Shown: positions 7,559 through 16,199, counted from the stretch's first letter. The stretch is DNA of 64,000 bases from CAWHHZ01 sp963829355 (GCA_963829355.1 CAWHHZ010000008.1:62001-126000), one strand, 5' to 3'. The notes: a model not told the origin generated them from the letters alone. Program-made: numbers and translations.

Positions 7559-8945
7559 TCACTGGCAGGATCGAGTCTCGCCTGCGCATTGCCTCGTCGA
7601 ACGAGACGAGTGAGTTCGCATAGAAGTCCCGTATCGCAATCTCCTCGGGATTCCACCACCAGAGTCCTTCGCGCTCCCTGATCAGGTGTCGCAGCTCCAG
7701 TACGTGGCGTGCTGCTTCGAAGATACGGTCGGCACCGCTGTCACGCAGATGCCACGCACGCTCTTCGGTCTCATGCTGAATGGCGCTGATCTTCTGCAGA
7801 ATCTCCTCTCTCGACAGACCGCATAAGCCCACCTGGCGGAAGATTGTCGCAACGACCGGAACTGGCGTCACGGGCAGTGAGCGGGAAATCTCACGCATCA
7901 CTTCCGCTGCGAGCTCCCCGAGGAACGGCTTCTTTTGTTCCCATTCAGTCGACAGGATCTGCGGGTGGCGCGCGATGAACTCGTCGACGACGATCGGCTG
8001 TCCGAAGCTCACGACCGCGTAGCCGTATCGCTTGAAGCGCCCGAATACGCTTCGAAGCGAGTTCTTGAACAGGAAGCTGGCAGTCTCGCTCAGTTTCCCG
8101 ATTCTCGACGCGCGATCTTCCCGTCCGAGAAGTTCCCGTGTCAGCGAGCGGTCCTCCAGGACCCGGTCGTAGTTGATTGCCGTCGGGATGAAGATCAGCG
8201 GCCCCGTGAATCGGGGATCCCGCTTGCTCGACACGATGTAGTCGAGCATTCCGAGCTTCGGCTTTCTGAACATGCCGTCGCGCGTGAGGCCACCCTCGAG
8301 GAAGATCCCCTGTGTGACGCCCCGTCTCGTGATTGTCGCGACATAGCTCGAGAGCACCGCGTGGTAGAGCGGCTCCCGGAAGTTCCGCCGGATGAAGTAC
8401 GCACCGAACCACTTGAACAGGTGATTGAGCGGCCACACCCGCGCCCACTCCCCAACCGCGTACGAAAGGCTGATGAACTTGAAGAGCATATGGGCGACCA
8501 GTACGTAGTCCGCGTTCGACCGGTGATTGATCAGATACACCACCACGGCGTCCCGGTGCGCTCCTCGGTTGAACTCCCGCACCGTTCTGCGCTGCACGAC
8601 GACGCGATACAGGAAATGGAGCATCGCACGGGCAATCGGTGCACCGAACCGGTAGTACGCGAGCAGGTTGAACTTCGGAACGATCTCACGAAGATACTTT
8701 TCGGCCCGGACTCGCGCCTCGTCCACCGTCACTCCGCGCTCCCGCGCGTGACGCACGATCGCGTCGATGACCACTCCGGACGCGAACACCTCGCGCTCGA
8801 TCTCCCCGATCTTCCGGCCAAGCTTGAACCTGTCGACGCGAAGCTTCCGCTCCCGGATCAGCCGAACCGCCGCCCTCCGTCCCACGAGCACCGCCAGTAT
8901 CACGACAAGCCCGACCAGCACCGTCGCAATCAGCCATGTCTTCAC
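7518..8945 (-). CDS. PlsB-type glycerol-3-phosphate acyltransferase
   Basis: The 475-residue protein is a membrane-anchored acyltransferase of the GPAT/AGPAT superfamily, expected to acylate glycerol-3-phosphate or a related acceptor at the inner membrane. Motif I is NHRSNADY (H-x4-D, around residue 160), motif III is FLEGGLTRDG (around 235) and motif IV is IFIPTAINYD, matching the PlsB group. An N-terminal helix (WLIATVLVGLVVILAVLVG) anchors it. At 475 residues it is far shorter than E. coli PlsB (about 800). I use the GTG at 8943-8945; the open frame extends upstream only through microsatellite sequence, so a longer product is unlikely. Confidence 0.85.
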   Translation of the reverse strand: MKTWLIATVLVGLVVILAVLVGRRAAVRLIRERKLRVDRFKLGRKIGEIEREVFASGVVIDAIVRHARERGVTVDEARVRAEKYLREIVPKFNLLAYYRFGAPIARAMLHFLYRVVVQRRTVREFNRGAHRDAVVVYLINHRSNADYVLVAHMLFKFISLSYAVGEWARVWPLNHLFKWFGAYFIRRNFREPLYHAVLSSYVATITRRGVTQGIFLEGGLTRDGMFRKPKLGMLDYIVSSKRDPRFTGPLIFIPTAINYDRVLEDRSLTRELLGREDRASRIGKLSETASFLFKNSLRSVFGRFKRYGYAVVSFGQPIVVDEFIARHPQILSTEWEQKKPFLGELAAEVMREISRSLPVTPVPVVATIFRQVGLCGLSREEILQKISAIQHETEERAWHLRDSGADRIFEAARHVLELRHLIREREGLWWWNPEEIAIRDFYANSLVSFDEAMRRRDSILPVTSPDGVRPRGVRP

Positions 8946-8965
8946 GATCAGGGGAGTATATGGGG

Positions 8966-9066
8966 GAACGATGAACGATGAACGATGAACGATGAAAGAT
9001 ACAAAAGATGAACGCGGAACGATGAAAGGGGAACGATGAACGCGGAACGATGAACGATGAAAGATG
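8966..9066. repeat. AACGATG heptamer microsatellite
   Basis: The 7-bp unit AACGATG (variants AAAGATG, GCGGAACGATG) is repeated with slips over about 100 bp directly upstream of the acyltransferase start. Its complement reappears at 9247-9289, and the same unit fills 62620-62705. Confidence 0.8.
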
Positions 9067-9134
9067 GATGCGGAAGGATGAGCCTTGATGAGATGAGAAG
9101 GCGGAGTGCGGAAGGCGGAGAAAGGAAGGAGAAA

Positions 9135-9217
9135 TGTCATCCTGAGCGAAGCGAAGGATCTCGGCTCCTCCGCACCTGGGCTCAATAACGAGATCCTTCG
9201 CTTTGCTCAGGATGACA
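9135..9217. repeat. 29-bp inverted repeat of the CCTGAGCGAAGCGAAGGATC type
   Basis: The arms 9135-9163 and 9189-9217 are complementary except for one or two positions (TGTCATCCTGAGCGAAGCGA and its complement near the other end), with a 25-bp spacer. Truncated relatives occur near 6729, 7170 and 18848. The hairpin lies between divergent plsB-like and amrS genes. A miniature mobile element or REP-like unit is possible; no transposase is linked. Confidence 0.75.
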
Positions 9218-9246
9218 AGCTGAGCCATCGTCCGTCGCTTCCTGTT

Positions 9247-9289
9247 CATCCCTCATCGTTCATCGTTCATCGTTCATCGTTCCGCTCCC
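9247..9289. repeat. TCATCGT heptamer microsatellite
   Basis: Five or so units of TCATCGT/TTCATCG, the complement of the 8966-9066 array, end about 40 bp before amrS. With that array and the 29-bp inverted repeat it forms a nested, roughly symmetric repeat block between two divergent genes. Confidence 0.75.
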
Positions 9290-9330
9290 CTCTGGACTAT
9301 CCGCATCCCGAAAATCGTTATTTGCTATAC

Positions 9331-10461
9331 ATGAGAACGAATCACCATCACCTCCCCGCCACGCCTCTCGACCCGTCCGACCCGTCTGTCGTCTCGACGA
9401 GTCACTGGCACCCCCTCGATGACGGTCGGATTCAGTGCGATGTCTGCCCGCGCGCCTGCAAGCTTCGCGAGGGACAGCGCGGGATGTGCTTCGTCCGTGC
9501 TCGTGAGAGCGACCAGGTCGTTCTGACCTCCTACGGACGTTCGAGCGGGTTCTGCGTCGATCCGATCGAGAAGAAGCCGCTCAATCATTTCCTCCCGGGA
9601 AGCTCGATCCTCTCGTTCGGAACCGCCGGCTGCAATCTCGCCTGTCGTTTCTGCCAGAACTGGGACATGTCGAAATCACGCGAGATGGACCGGCTGATGG
9701 ACCAGGCCGATCCGGAGGCCCTGGCGAAAGCCGCGGAGAAGCTCGGTTGCGCGAGCGTCGCATTCACCTACAACGATCCGACGATCTTCATGGAGTACGC
9801 GATCGATACCGCGCAGGCGTGCCACGAGCGCGGGATCAAAGCCGTGGCGGTCACTGCCGGTTACATCTGCGACGCAGCGAGGCGCGAGATGTACCGCTAC
9901 ATGGACGCAGCCAATGTCGATCTCAAGGGATTCACCGAACGCTTCTACCACGACGTCTGCAGCGCCGAGCTCGCGCCGGTGCTCGAGACGCTCGAGTACC
10001 TCAAACACGAGACCGACGTCTGGTTCGAGATCACGACTCTCCTGATTCCGGGAGAGAACGACTCCGACCGAGAGCTCGACGAGCTCTCGAGCTGGGTCCA
10101 CGACAAGCTCGGTCCGGACGTTCCGCTGCATTTCACCGCGTTCCATCCCGACTACAAGATGACCGACAAGCAGTCGACGCCACCGGCGACCCTGCAACGT
10201 GCACGAACGATCGCCATGAACAACGGCCTCCGCTACGTCTATACCGGCAACGTCCACGACAAGGACGGCGGAAGCACCTACTGCCACGAATGCGGACAGG
10301 TCCTGATCGGACGAAACTGGTTCGACCTCTCCGACTGGAACCTGACGCCCGATGGACACTGCACCAACTGCGGCACCCGCTGCGCCGGCGTCTTCGACGG
10401 CCCCCCCGGCACCTGGGGCGCCCGACGCATGCCGGTCCGGCTATCGTCCATGGAACTGTAG
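9331..10461 (+). CDS. amrS: AmmeMemoRadiSam system radical SAM enzyme
   Basis: The 376-residue protein belongs to the radical SAM family of the AmmeMemoRadiSam system, related to pyruvate formate-lyase activases. The cluster motif is CNLACRFC (CxxxCxxC, about residue 108). A Cys cluster near the N-terminus (CDVCPRACKLREGQRGMC) and a C-terminal zinc-ribbon-like part (CHECG...CTNCG) are also typical. I start at ATG 9331; upstream codons lie in microsatellite sequence. TGCTATAC just before the ATG resembles an extended -10 but would give a start site inside the gene. amrB follows, separated by the hexamer array; amrA is not nearby. Confidence 0.92.
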   Translation: MRTNHHHLPATPLDPSDPSVVSTSHWHPLDDGRIQCDVCPRACKLREGQRGMCFVRARESDQVVLTSYGRSSGFCVDPIEKKPLNHFLPGSSILSFGTAGCNLACRFCQNWDMSKSREMDRLMDQADPEALAKAAEKLGCASVAFTYNDPTIFMEYAIDTAQACHERGIKAVAVTAGYICDAARREMYRYMDAANVDLKGFTERFYHDVCSAELAPVLETLEYLKHETDVWFEITTLLIPGENDSDRELDELSSWVHDKLGPDVPLHFTAFHPDYKMTDKQSTPPATLQRARTIAMNNGLRYVYTGNVHDKDGGSTYCHECGQVLIGRNWFDLSDWNLTPDGHCTNCGTRCAGVFDGPPGTWGARRMPVRLSSMEL

Positions 10462-10471
10462 TTCTGGCTTC

Positions 10472-10645
10472 GTGGACAGAAACGTGGACGTCTGTGGACA
10501 TGGTGGACTTTTGTGGACAGAGACGTGGACAGAAACGTGGACGAAAGAGTGGACGGACCTGGCTTGTCCACGCTCCTGTCCACGTCTCTGTCCACGCTTC
10601 TGTCCACCCAGTCCACGAATGTCCACGTTGTCCACAAACGTCCAC
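10472..10645. repeat. Mirrored array: 8 GTGGAC then 8 GTCCAC
   Basis: Eight GTGGAC hexamers with 3-6-bp spacers are followed, after 11 bp, by eight complementary GTCCAC hexamers. Outward from the centre the spacers run 6,6,6,4,3,4,6 on the left and 6,6,6,3,4,3,4 on the right, and several spacers are also complementary in type (AGAGAC, AGAAAC against GTCTCT, GCTTCT). The array can form one long imperfect hairpin. It fills nearly all of the 203 bp between amrS and amrB. Confidence 0.9.
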
Positions 10646-10664
10646 GCTTCGATAAAATCAACTC

Positions 10665-11453
10665 ATGACCACACGAAAACCAGCAGTCGCCGGCAGCTTC
10701 TATCCTGATGACGAGCACTCCATCCACGCGATGCTCAAGGATCAGCTCGCGGGCGCACGTGAATTCCGACCGGGCCTGCGCCCGAAGGCCCTGATCGTTC
10801 CGCACGCCGGCTGGATCTTCTCCGGACCGATCGCCGCCAGCGCCTACACGCTCCTCGAGCCGATCCGCGACGAAATCACTCGCGTCGTGCTCCTCGGCCC
10901 CAGCCACTACGTACCCTTCGAAGGCGTTGCACTCCCTTCACAGGACCACTTCTCCACCCCCCTCGGAGAGATTCCGATCGACCGGCATGCATTCGCGTCG
11001 CTGGAGGACCTCGACTTCGTCACCGAATCGGACAGCCCCCATTCGCGAGAGCACTCGCTCGAAGTTCAGCTTCCTTTCCTTCAGAAGATCCTCGGAGACT
11101 TCATGCTGGTCCCGATCGCGGTGGGCAACGCGACGGCTGCACAGGTCGGCGAGGTCATCGACAGGCTCTGGGGCGATGAGCACACCCTGATCGTGATCAG
11201 CTCGGACCTCAGCCACTACGAGAGCTACGAGCGGGCCCGGGAGCTCGACGAGCGAACGGCTGCTGCCATCGACTCTCTCTCCCGCACCGATCTCGGTCCC
11301 TACGACGCATGCGGCTGTCGCCCGATCAACGGAATGATCCACGCCGCGAAAGAGCGCGGTCTCTCCATCACCCGTCTCGACCTCCGCAATTCCGGCGACA
11401 CCGCCGGCCCCCGCGACCGCGTCGTCGGCTACGGCGCCTGGGCGTTGGCCTAG
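10665..11453 (+). CDS. amrB: AmmeMemoRadiSam system protein B (MEMO1 family)
   Basis: The 262-residue protein matches the MEMO family, a fold related to extradiol dioxygenases. Conserved features are the start KPAVAGSFYP, IVPHAGWIFSG with a metal-ligand-like His (about residue 48), LGPSHY (about 78), the EHSLEVQLPFLQ block (about residue 126) and SSDLSHY (about 180). It belongs with AmrS and AmrA, a system widespread in bacteria and archaea whose biochemical role is not settled. The ATG at 10665 opens directly after the hexamer array, so any shared transcript must pass through that hairpin. Confidence 0.93.
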   Translation: MTTRKPAVAGSFYPDDEHSIHAMLKDQLAGAREFRPGLRPKALIVPHAGWIFSGPIAASAYTLLEPIRDEITRVVLLGPSHYVPFEGVALPSQDHFSTPLGEIPIDRHAFASLEDLDFVTESDSPHSREHSLEVQLPFLQKILGDFMLVPIAVGNATAAQVGEVIDRLWGDEHTLIVISSDLSHYESYERARELDERTAAAIDSLSRTDLGPYDACGCRPINGMIHAAKERGLSITRLDLRNSGDTAGPRDRVVGYGAWALA

Positions 11454-11552
11454 GAGCGCCGGCACCCTGCCGGCGGAGCGCAGGCTCCCAGCCTGCGTCG
11501 ACTGCCGTGGCGGCAGGGGTGCCGCCACTCCGCCGGCTGGGAGCCGGCGCTC
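11453..11552. repeat. Nested GC-rich hairpins after amrB
   Basis: Several inverted repeats are nested: GCCGGC-ACCCT-GCCGGC near 11459, CAGGCTCCCAGCCTG near 11482, GGCGGCAGGGGTGCCGCC near 11511, and an outer pair in which AGGAGCGCCGGC (from about 11453) matches GCCGGCGCTCC near 11543-11553. The region could terminate amrB transcription and insulates it from the next promoter at 11562. Confidence 0.6.
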
Positions 11553-11561
11553 CGAAAATAC

Positions 11562-11606
11562 TTGACAAGCCCGAAGTTCGAACCTACTGTATTGCTATAG
11601 TAATAC
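11562..11606 (+). promoter_or_regulatory. Promoter and YtrA-type operator for the GntR-ABC operon
   Basis: TTGACA (11562-11567) and TACTGT (11585-11590) are separated by exactly 17 bp. Overlapping the -10, GTATTGCTATAGTAATAC (11589-11606) is an 18-bp palindrome with one mismatched pair; its GTATT...AATAC arms resemble operators of YtrA-type GntR repressors. The gene for such a repressor starts 28 bp downstream, so autorepression is the natural reading. Confidence 0.75.
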
Positions 11607-11633
11607 ACCGATGCACTAGCCAATGGACGGCCC

Positions 11634-12032
11634 ATGCTGACAATCAATACGAAAGACGCGGTTCCGATCTGGAAGCAGATTGAGCAGGAGATACGACGGC
11701 TGGTAGCGACGGGCCGTCTCATCCCGGGAGAGGCCGTGCCGAGCGTGCGAGAGGTCGCGAAAGATCTCCGCGTCAACCCCGCCACCGTCCAGAAGGCCTA
11801 CCAGCGTCTCTGTGAAGAAGGACTGCTCGCGGTTCGGCGCGGCGAGGGGACCTTCGTCGAGGCGTCCCCGCTCAAGACCGATGCAAAACATCGCAGAGAG
11901 GAGCTTCAGGACGCAGCAGTCCGCTACGCGAGTCTCGCGGCAACGATCGGAGCGAGCACGGCAGAGGCACAACGCATCGTCACGAAGGAAATCGAGCGGG
12001 TCATGAACGATGGCTCGAAGGGGGCGAAGTGA
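11634..12032 (+). CDS. GntR-family repressor, YtrA subfamily
   Basis: The 132-residue protein has the N-terminal winged helix of GntR regulators (PIWKQIEQEIRRLVATGRL, then PSVREVAKDLRVNPATVQKA) followed by a short helical tail. That is the YtrA architecture, which lacks a large effector domain. YtrA-type genes are usually the first gene of ABC-transporter operons and repress them; here the ATPase gene begins within its stop codon (GTGA, 12029-12032). The 11589-11606 palindrome is the likely operator. The inducer is unknown; in Bacillus such operons respond to cell-envelope stress. Confidence 0.92.
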   Translation: MLTINTKDAVPIWKQIEQEIRRLVATGRLIPGEAVPSVREVAKDLRVNPATVQKAYQRLCEEGLLAVRRGEGTFVEASPLKTDAKHRREELQDAAVRYASLAATIGASTAEAQRIVTKEIERVMNDGSKGAK

Positions 12033-12979
12033 ACGAGAACAATGGATCGCGACCTATTGTCGAGCTCGACAACCTCACGGTCCGCTACGGAAAGAGCACT
12101 GCCGTCAACGATGTCTCTCTTCGTGTCGAACAAGGGTCCGTTTACGCGCTGCTGGGGCGCAACGGCGCCGGCAAGAGCTCGATCGTCCGGTGCCTTCTCG
12201 GCTTGCAGAAACCAGAGTCCGGCGAGGCAAGACTCTTCGGCGAGTCCTCATGGAAGAAGCGGGCGACGTTGATGGATCGGATCGGTGTCGTTCCGGAAGA
12301 GCCGGATGCTCCTCCCGAGATGAAACCCCGTGAGATTCTCGCGTTCTGCTCGCGTCTCTACTCGCAATGGAATGGCGCCGCTGCATTGGAGCGACTGAGT
12401 CGATTCGCAGTCCCGCTGGATACCCCTTTCGGTGATCTGTCGAAAGGGCAGAAGCATGAGGTACTCCTCTCCGCGGCACTCGCCAGCGAACCGGAGATTC
12501 TCGTGCTCGACGATCCCACCCTCGGGCTCGACGTCGTCGCGCGAAAAGAACTATTCGAAGAGCTGATCTCCGAGCTCGCCGACCGCGGCACGACAGTCTT
12601 CATCACGACCCATGATCTGGCGGGAATCGAAGGGATCGCCGACCGGGTCGGCATCATGCTCGAAGGACGGATGATCGTCGACGAGAATCTCGACGATCTG
12701 AAGACGCGATTCCGCCGCCTCCGGCTGAGAACGGAAGACCTGGCGACCGGGCCGCTTCACGCGATCTCGCGTCGCCAGTGGGGAACCGCCGAGGAGGTCG
12801 TCATCGACAACTACTCGGTCGAGCTCATCGAGGAACTGAGGAGTGGCTCTGTTCGATCGGAGATCGAAGTCTCCCCGCTGCCACTCGAGGAGATCTTCAT
12901 CGCGCTGGTGAAAGGTGATGCCATCACGAGTCCCGGAGGAGCAGGGACGCAGGTTTCAGGAGGAAACAATGCTGCGTGA
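12029..12979 (+). CDS. ABC transporter ATP-binding protein
   Basis: The 316-residue ATPase has Walker A GRNGAGKSS (about residue 38), a shortened signature LSKGQ (about residue 140), Walker B ILVLDDP with the D-loop LGLD, and the switch His in ITTHD. The C-terminal ~100 residues follow the pattern of YtrB/CcmA-like exporters' ATPases. Its GTG start overlaps the repressor's TGA, and its own stop lies 11 bp inside the permease gene, so repressor, ATPase and permease form one translationally coupled unit. Confidence 0.92.
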   Translation: MNENNGSRPIVELDNLTVRYGKSTAVNDVSLRVEQGSVYALLGRNGAGKSSIVRCLLGLQKPESGEARLFGESSWKKRATLMDRIGVVPEEPDAPPEMKPREILAFCSRLYSQWNGAAALERLSRFAVPLDTPFGDLSKGQKHEVLLSAALASEPEILVLDDPTLGLDVVARKELFEELISELADRGTTVFITTHDLAGIEGIADRVGIMLEGRMIVDENLDDLKTRFRRLRLRTEDLATGPLHAISRRQWGTAEEVVIDNYSVELIEELRSGSVRSEIEVSPLPLEEIFIALVKGDAITSPGGAGTQVSGGNNAA

Positions 12980-14917
12980 CATCATTACTGTCGCCACCCG
13001 AGAGGTTCTGGCCCGCAAGCTCCTGTTTCTCGGTGCCGGATTATGCGCCATCATGGCGCTCCTGACACCGTTTCTACCGGGCGCAAGAAACGAGTCCCCC
13101 CTCGACGTCATCACCACCGCGGCTCTGGTCCTCTGCATCCTCTTCATGATCGGCACTCCGCTGCTTCTCGGGATGGGCATCATCAGCAGAGATCTCGAAC
13201 AGCGAAGAATGAGCTTCTATCTTTCGAGACCGATCAACGTCTTTTCGGTGTGGGCCGGAAAGACGCTCGCTGCCATCGGAATCGCATTCACTCTGACAGC
13301 GATCGTCGTCCTGATTCCCACCGCGCTCGGCGCCGGACTGCTCTCCATCGGTGGCTACGCGGAGAATGTTCGGGCCAGTGGCCTGGCCGGCTACGATCTC
13401 TTTGCCGGACCCCTGCCGAGCCTGATTCTTCTTTCCCTGTTCCTGCTGGCACTGGCGCAGTATTGGGGGCTCTGCCTTAGAGCTCGTACGGGGTGGCTCC
13501 TTCTCGACCTCGCGACCTTCATTGTCACACCGGTCATCCTCTGGACCGGGATACGCCCCTTTCTTCTGAACTCGTCGAACGTGGTTTCTTCCTCTGTCCT
13601 GACGGCCGCCCTGGTCACGAGCAACCGATTCACAATCGTCGCGGCCGTCCTCCTGTTCATCGGCAGCGCCGCCGGCCTGCAGCTCGGCCGGAGCGATCCG
13701 CGTAGCGTTCACAAGTGGACAAGCATCGTGACCGCGATCCTGCTGTTGGCCGGCGGAACGACATTCCTGCTCTATTCAGAATGGCGACGCGACCTCCACC
13801 CATCGGAATTCGTATACAGCGCCGTGACCGAGATTCCCGAACAGGGCCCGTGGATCGCGGTCGCCGGATCGAGACAGGACGAATGGAACGCTTTCAATAC
13901 GGCCTACCTGATCAACACCCGGACCGGCGTGGAGATCGACATCACGAACAGTCGGCCGCTGATCAGCGACGACGGCAGAATTGCCGCGCTCTGGACCCGC
14001 GAAGCAATCAATCCCCCGTCCGCAACACTTCATTGGATCGATCTTGATGATCCCGAAGAGATTCATCGCACCGGCGCCACAATGGCGCTCGAGCAGAACG
14101 ACACTCGGCGCATCAGATGGAGCGAGACCGACATCTCGTTCGATGGGAGTCGGATCGCATGGATTGAGGACGATACGCTCCACGTCTACGACCTGCGGGC
14201 TGATCAGAGCCTCTTTTCTGCGAAGCTACCCGCAGACACGTACTCGACCCCTTTGTTCGATGGTAATGCCACGGTGTACGCGTTCAGCAAATCGCGGATC
14301 GAGGGGACGTGGACGATCCGGACCGCAGACATCGAAGCCAGATCGTGGTCCGTCACCGGCACCATGCCGAGCGGCTACTTCATCGGGCCTTCGAAGGGCG
14401 CACTGCTCCGCTTCATATCGAGCAGGTCACCTGGAGAAGGTCGCACGGATCCGCGGCTGTATCAGCTGCGTCGCATGAGCGACGGCACCGTCGTCAGAAG
14501 CTTCTCGGCAGTCGGATGGGACTCTTCCTGAATGACGGACGTTTCGTCGAGGTCGAAGGCCCAAAACCCCGACTGCGGCTCCTCGGCCGGAGTGGCCAGA
14601 CAGAAAAGATGATCGAGCTGCCTGACGACGGTCGTGTTTTCCATCTGGTGGAGGTAAGACCCGGGCTGGTCGCGGTGGCTTTCAACCATCAGGACGATCG
14701 AGCCGGACTCGTCACCCATCTGGTTGACCTCAGCACCTCGGAGGTCGCCACTCTCGCACCCGGACTCCATGTGCCCTATCAGCCGCTCTCGATCGGCGAC
14801 GGAGGTATCGTGGTCACCGACGGGTACAGCATCTTTCTCCTGAATCCGGATGGCATGGCCCTCGACCCCATCACCGGACCTGCTACCACCCGTCCCGGAA
14901 GGGACGAAGGAAATTAG
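12969..14917 (+). CDS. ABC permease with C-terminal propeller-like domain (frameshift)
   Basis: The ATG at 12969 follows AGGAGGAAAC. Residues 1-270 contain six to seven hydrophobic segments typical of ABC-2-type permeases. From about residue 285 a soluble, WD40/TolB-like sequence follows (repeats such as DDGRIAALW, FDGSRIAWI, DTLHVYDL, TYSTPLFDG). As read, the frame stops at 14531; the homologous continuation (GLFLNDGRFVEVEG to 14917) is in another frame. Adding one G to the GGG run at 14518-14520 restores VGWGLFLNDGR and a 649-residue protein. Sequencing error or a recent mutation are both possible. The propeller-like part may sense or bind an envelope ligand. Confidence 0.8.
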
Positions 14918-15099
14918 CCGGTGGTGGCCCCGGAGGGGCAACCACCGGTGCGATCGGGTTGATCCTATTCCCGATGCACCCTGAAGGGGTGCCGGAGATC
15001 GTCGCGTCGGTCGTGCCTGGCCTCCCGTATCCCTCCGGGATACATGTGATCAGGGGGCCGGTATGACCGGTGGTTGCCCCTCCGGGGCCACCACCGGCT
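14891..15099. repeat. Perfect 34-bp inverted repeat enclosing further hairpins
   Basis: The arms 14916-14949 and 15066-15099 are exact complements over 34 bp, and each arm can also fold on itself (CCGGTGGT...ACCACCGG around GCCCC/GGGGC). Between and beside them are CGTCCCGGAAGGGACG (14891-14906), GCACCCTGAAGGGGTGC (14976-14992) and GTATCCCTCCGGGATAC (15027-15043). The block fills the gap between the convergent permease and GT2 genes, so it may terminate both. Its size exceeds an ordinary terminator. Confidence 0.85.
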
Positions 15100-15793
15100 A
15101 ATCTCCGCCATTCCTCCGGAATGCGTACTTCCCGATCGTAAAGAGAATCCACCAGCCGGCCTTGATCACGCCGCTCACCGTTCCGCTGATCTTCGAGCGG
15201 CCGATTCGCTTGCGGTACGTCACAGGGACCTCGGTGACGCGTGCGCCGATCTGCAGCGCGCGGATCTGCATCTCTACGGTCCAGCCGTAGCGGCGGTCCT
15301 GCATGTTGATCGCTTCGAGCGTCGTGCGACGGATCGCGCGGAACGGGCCCAGATCCGTGTAGCGACGGCGGAAGAGAAGTCGAATCAGGCGGGTGGCGAG
15401 CCAGTTGCCGAAACGCTGCTGTGGGGTCAGCGCACCCGGCTCGACATGACCGAGCGTGCGGGAACCGATGACGAGATCAGCTTCACCGCGCTCGAGCGGC
15501 GCGAGAAGAGCGGGCACATCCGCCGGATCATCTGAACCGTCTCCGTCCACGAAGAGGATCGTGTCGATCTCCTGCCGGACGAGCTCCAGCGCTCCGGCGC
15601 AGGCGGCGCCGTACCCGCGCTCGTGCACCGTGACCACCTGCGCACCCGCGTCCGTCGCAACCTGTCTCGTCCGATCGGTGCTGCCGTTATCACCGACGAT
15701 CACCTGATCGATCGAGGGATGGCTCATGTCGCTCACCACCTGCCCGATCGAGGCCTCCTCGTCGAGCGCGGGGATGATGACCGCCACCTTCAT
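15098..15793 (-). CDS. Glycosyltransferase family 2 (DPM1-like)
   Basis: The 231-residue protein is a GT-A-fold family 2 glycosyltransferase. It opens with VAVIIPALDEEASIG, has the nucleotide-sugar loop VGDNGSTDRT (about residue 33) and the DGDGSDDP motif (about residue 84) in the place of DXD. Late motifs GWTVEMQIRAL and VPVTYRKRIGRSKISG resemble dolichyl/polyprenyl-phosphate mannose synthases and teichoic-acid-type enzymes, suggesting sugar transfer to a polyprenyl carrier. Unlike larger relatives it lacks a C-terminal membrane domain, but the gene overlaps (ATGA) the end of a membrane-protein gene that may supply an anchor. Confidence 0.88.
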   Translation of the reverse strand: MKVAVIIPALDEEASIGQVVSDMSHPSIDQVIVGDNGSTDRTRQVATDAGAQVVTVHERGYGAACAGALELVRQEIDTILFVDGDGSDDPADVPALLAPLERGEADLVIGSRTLGHVEPGALTPQQRFGNWLATRLIRLLFRRRYTDLGPFRAIRRTTLEAINMQDRRYGWTVEMQIRALQIGARVTEVPVTYRKRIGRSKISGTVSGVIKAGWWILFTIGKYAFRRNGGD

Positions 15794-16161
15794 CTGGGGT
15801 CGCGATGCGGTTCTTCGTCCTGTCGCGGCGTCTCATTCGACGAGAAGATTTTCGGCAGCGGCTCCTCACGAGGAGGCGCGACTGGGCGATTCCCTCGGAT
15901 GCCGCGATACGTAAACCAGATCGCCGCGGAGAACGAGACGATCGAAGCAATCACGACGAAAACGACCGGCATGTCCGGAACGCTCGCCCGAAATGAGATC
16001 CAGTTGAAAATCAGCACTGCGCCGAGCGCCAGACAGAGCAGCGCCCGCGCAAACAGCACGAACCGGAGAGTCTTGCGACGACGCAGCAGATCGTTCCACA
16101 ACAGGTAGAGAACGATCACGATCGAGGCGAGCGGAAACGTGATCGAGACGACGGCTTCCAT
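15790..16161 (-). CDS. Small membrane protein paired with GT2
   Basis: I start at the ATG at 16161 because the frame upstream runs through heptamer repeats. The 123-residue product has three hydrophobic helices (about residues 2-19, 32-51 and 60-80), then a basic, Pro/Glu-rich cytoplasmic tail. The family is unknown. The stop overlaps the ATG of the GT2 gene, so the proteins are made together; a membrane-anchoring or flippase-like partner role is inferred only from that coupling. Confidence 0.65.
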   Translation of the reverse strand: MEAVVSITFPLASIVIVLYLLWNDLLRRRKTLRFVLFARALLCLALGAVLIFNWISFRASVPDMPVVFVVIASIVSFSAAIWFTYRGIRGNRPVAPPREEPLPKIFSSNETPRQDEEPHRDPR

Positions 16162-16167
16162 GATCAG

Positions 16168-16199
16168 AAATTGAAAATTGAAAATTGAAAATTGAAAAT
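16168..16199. repeat. AAATTGA heptamer microsatellite
   Basis: Four to five units of AAATTGA sit immediately upstream of the small membrane protein's start, separating it from the BFD-like gene. Same 7-bp period as the other arrays, different sequence. Confidence 0.85.

Noticed and set aside
7935..8981. 348-codon plus-strand ORF
   Set aside because: Antisense shadow of the PlsB-type acyltransferase, which has conserved motifs.
8966..9066. CRISPR-like or iteron array
   Set aside because: Pure 7-bp slippage repeats without spacers; no replication gene nearby.
10472..10645. CRISPR array
   Set aside because: Repeat unit is 6 bp, spacers 3-6 bp, halves are inverted, no cas genes.
14518..14531. 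Programmed frameshift in the ABC permease
   Set aside because: No slippery heptamer or stimulatory structure seen; a plain missing G explains it, as at other G runs.
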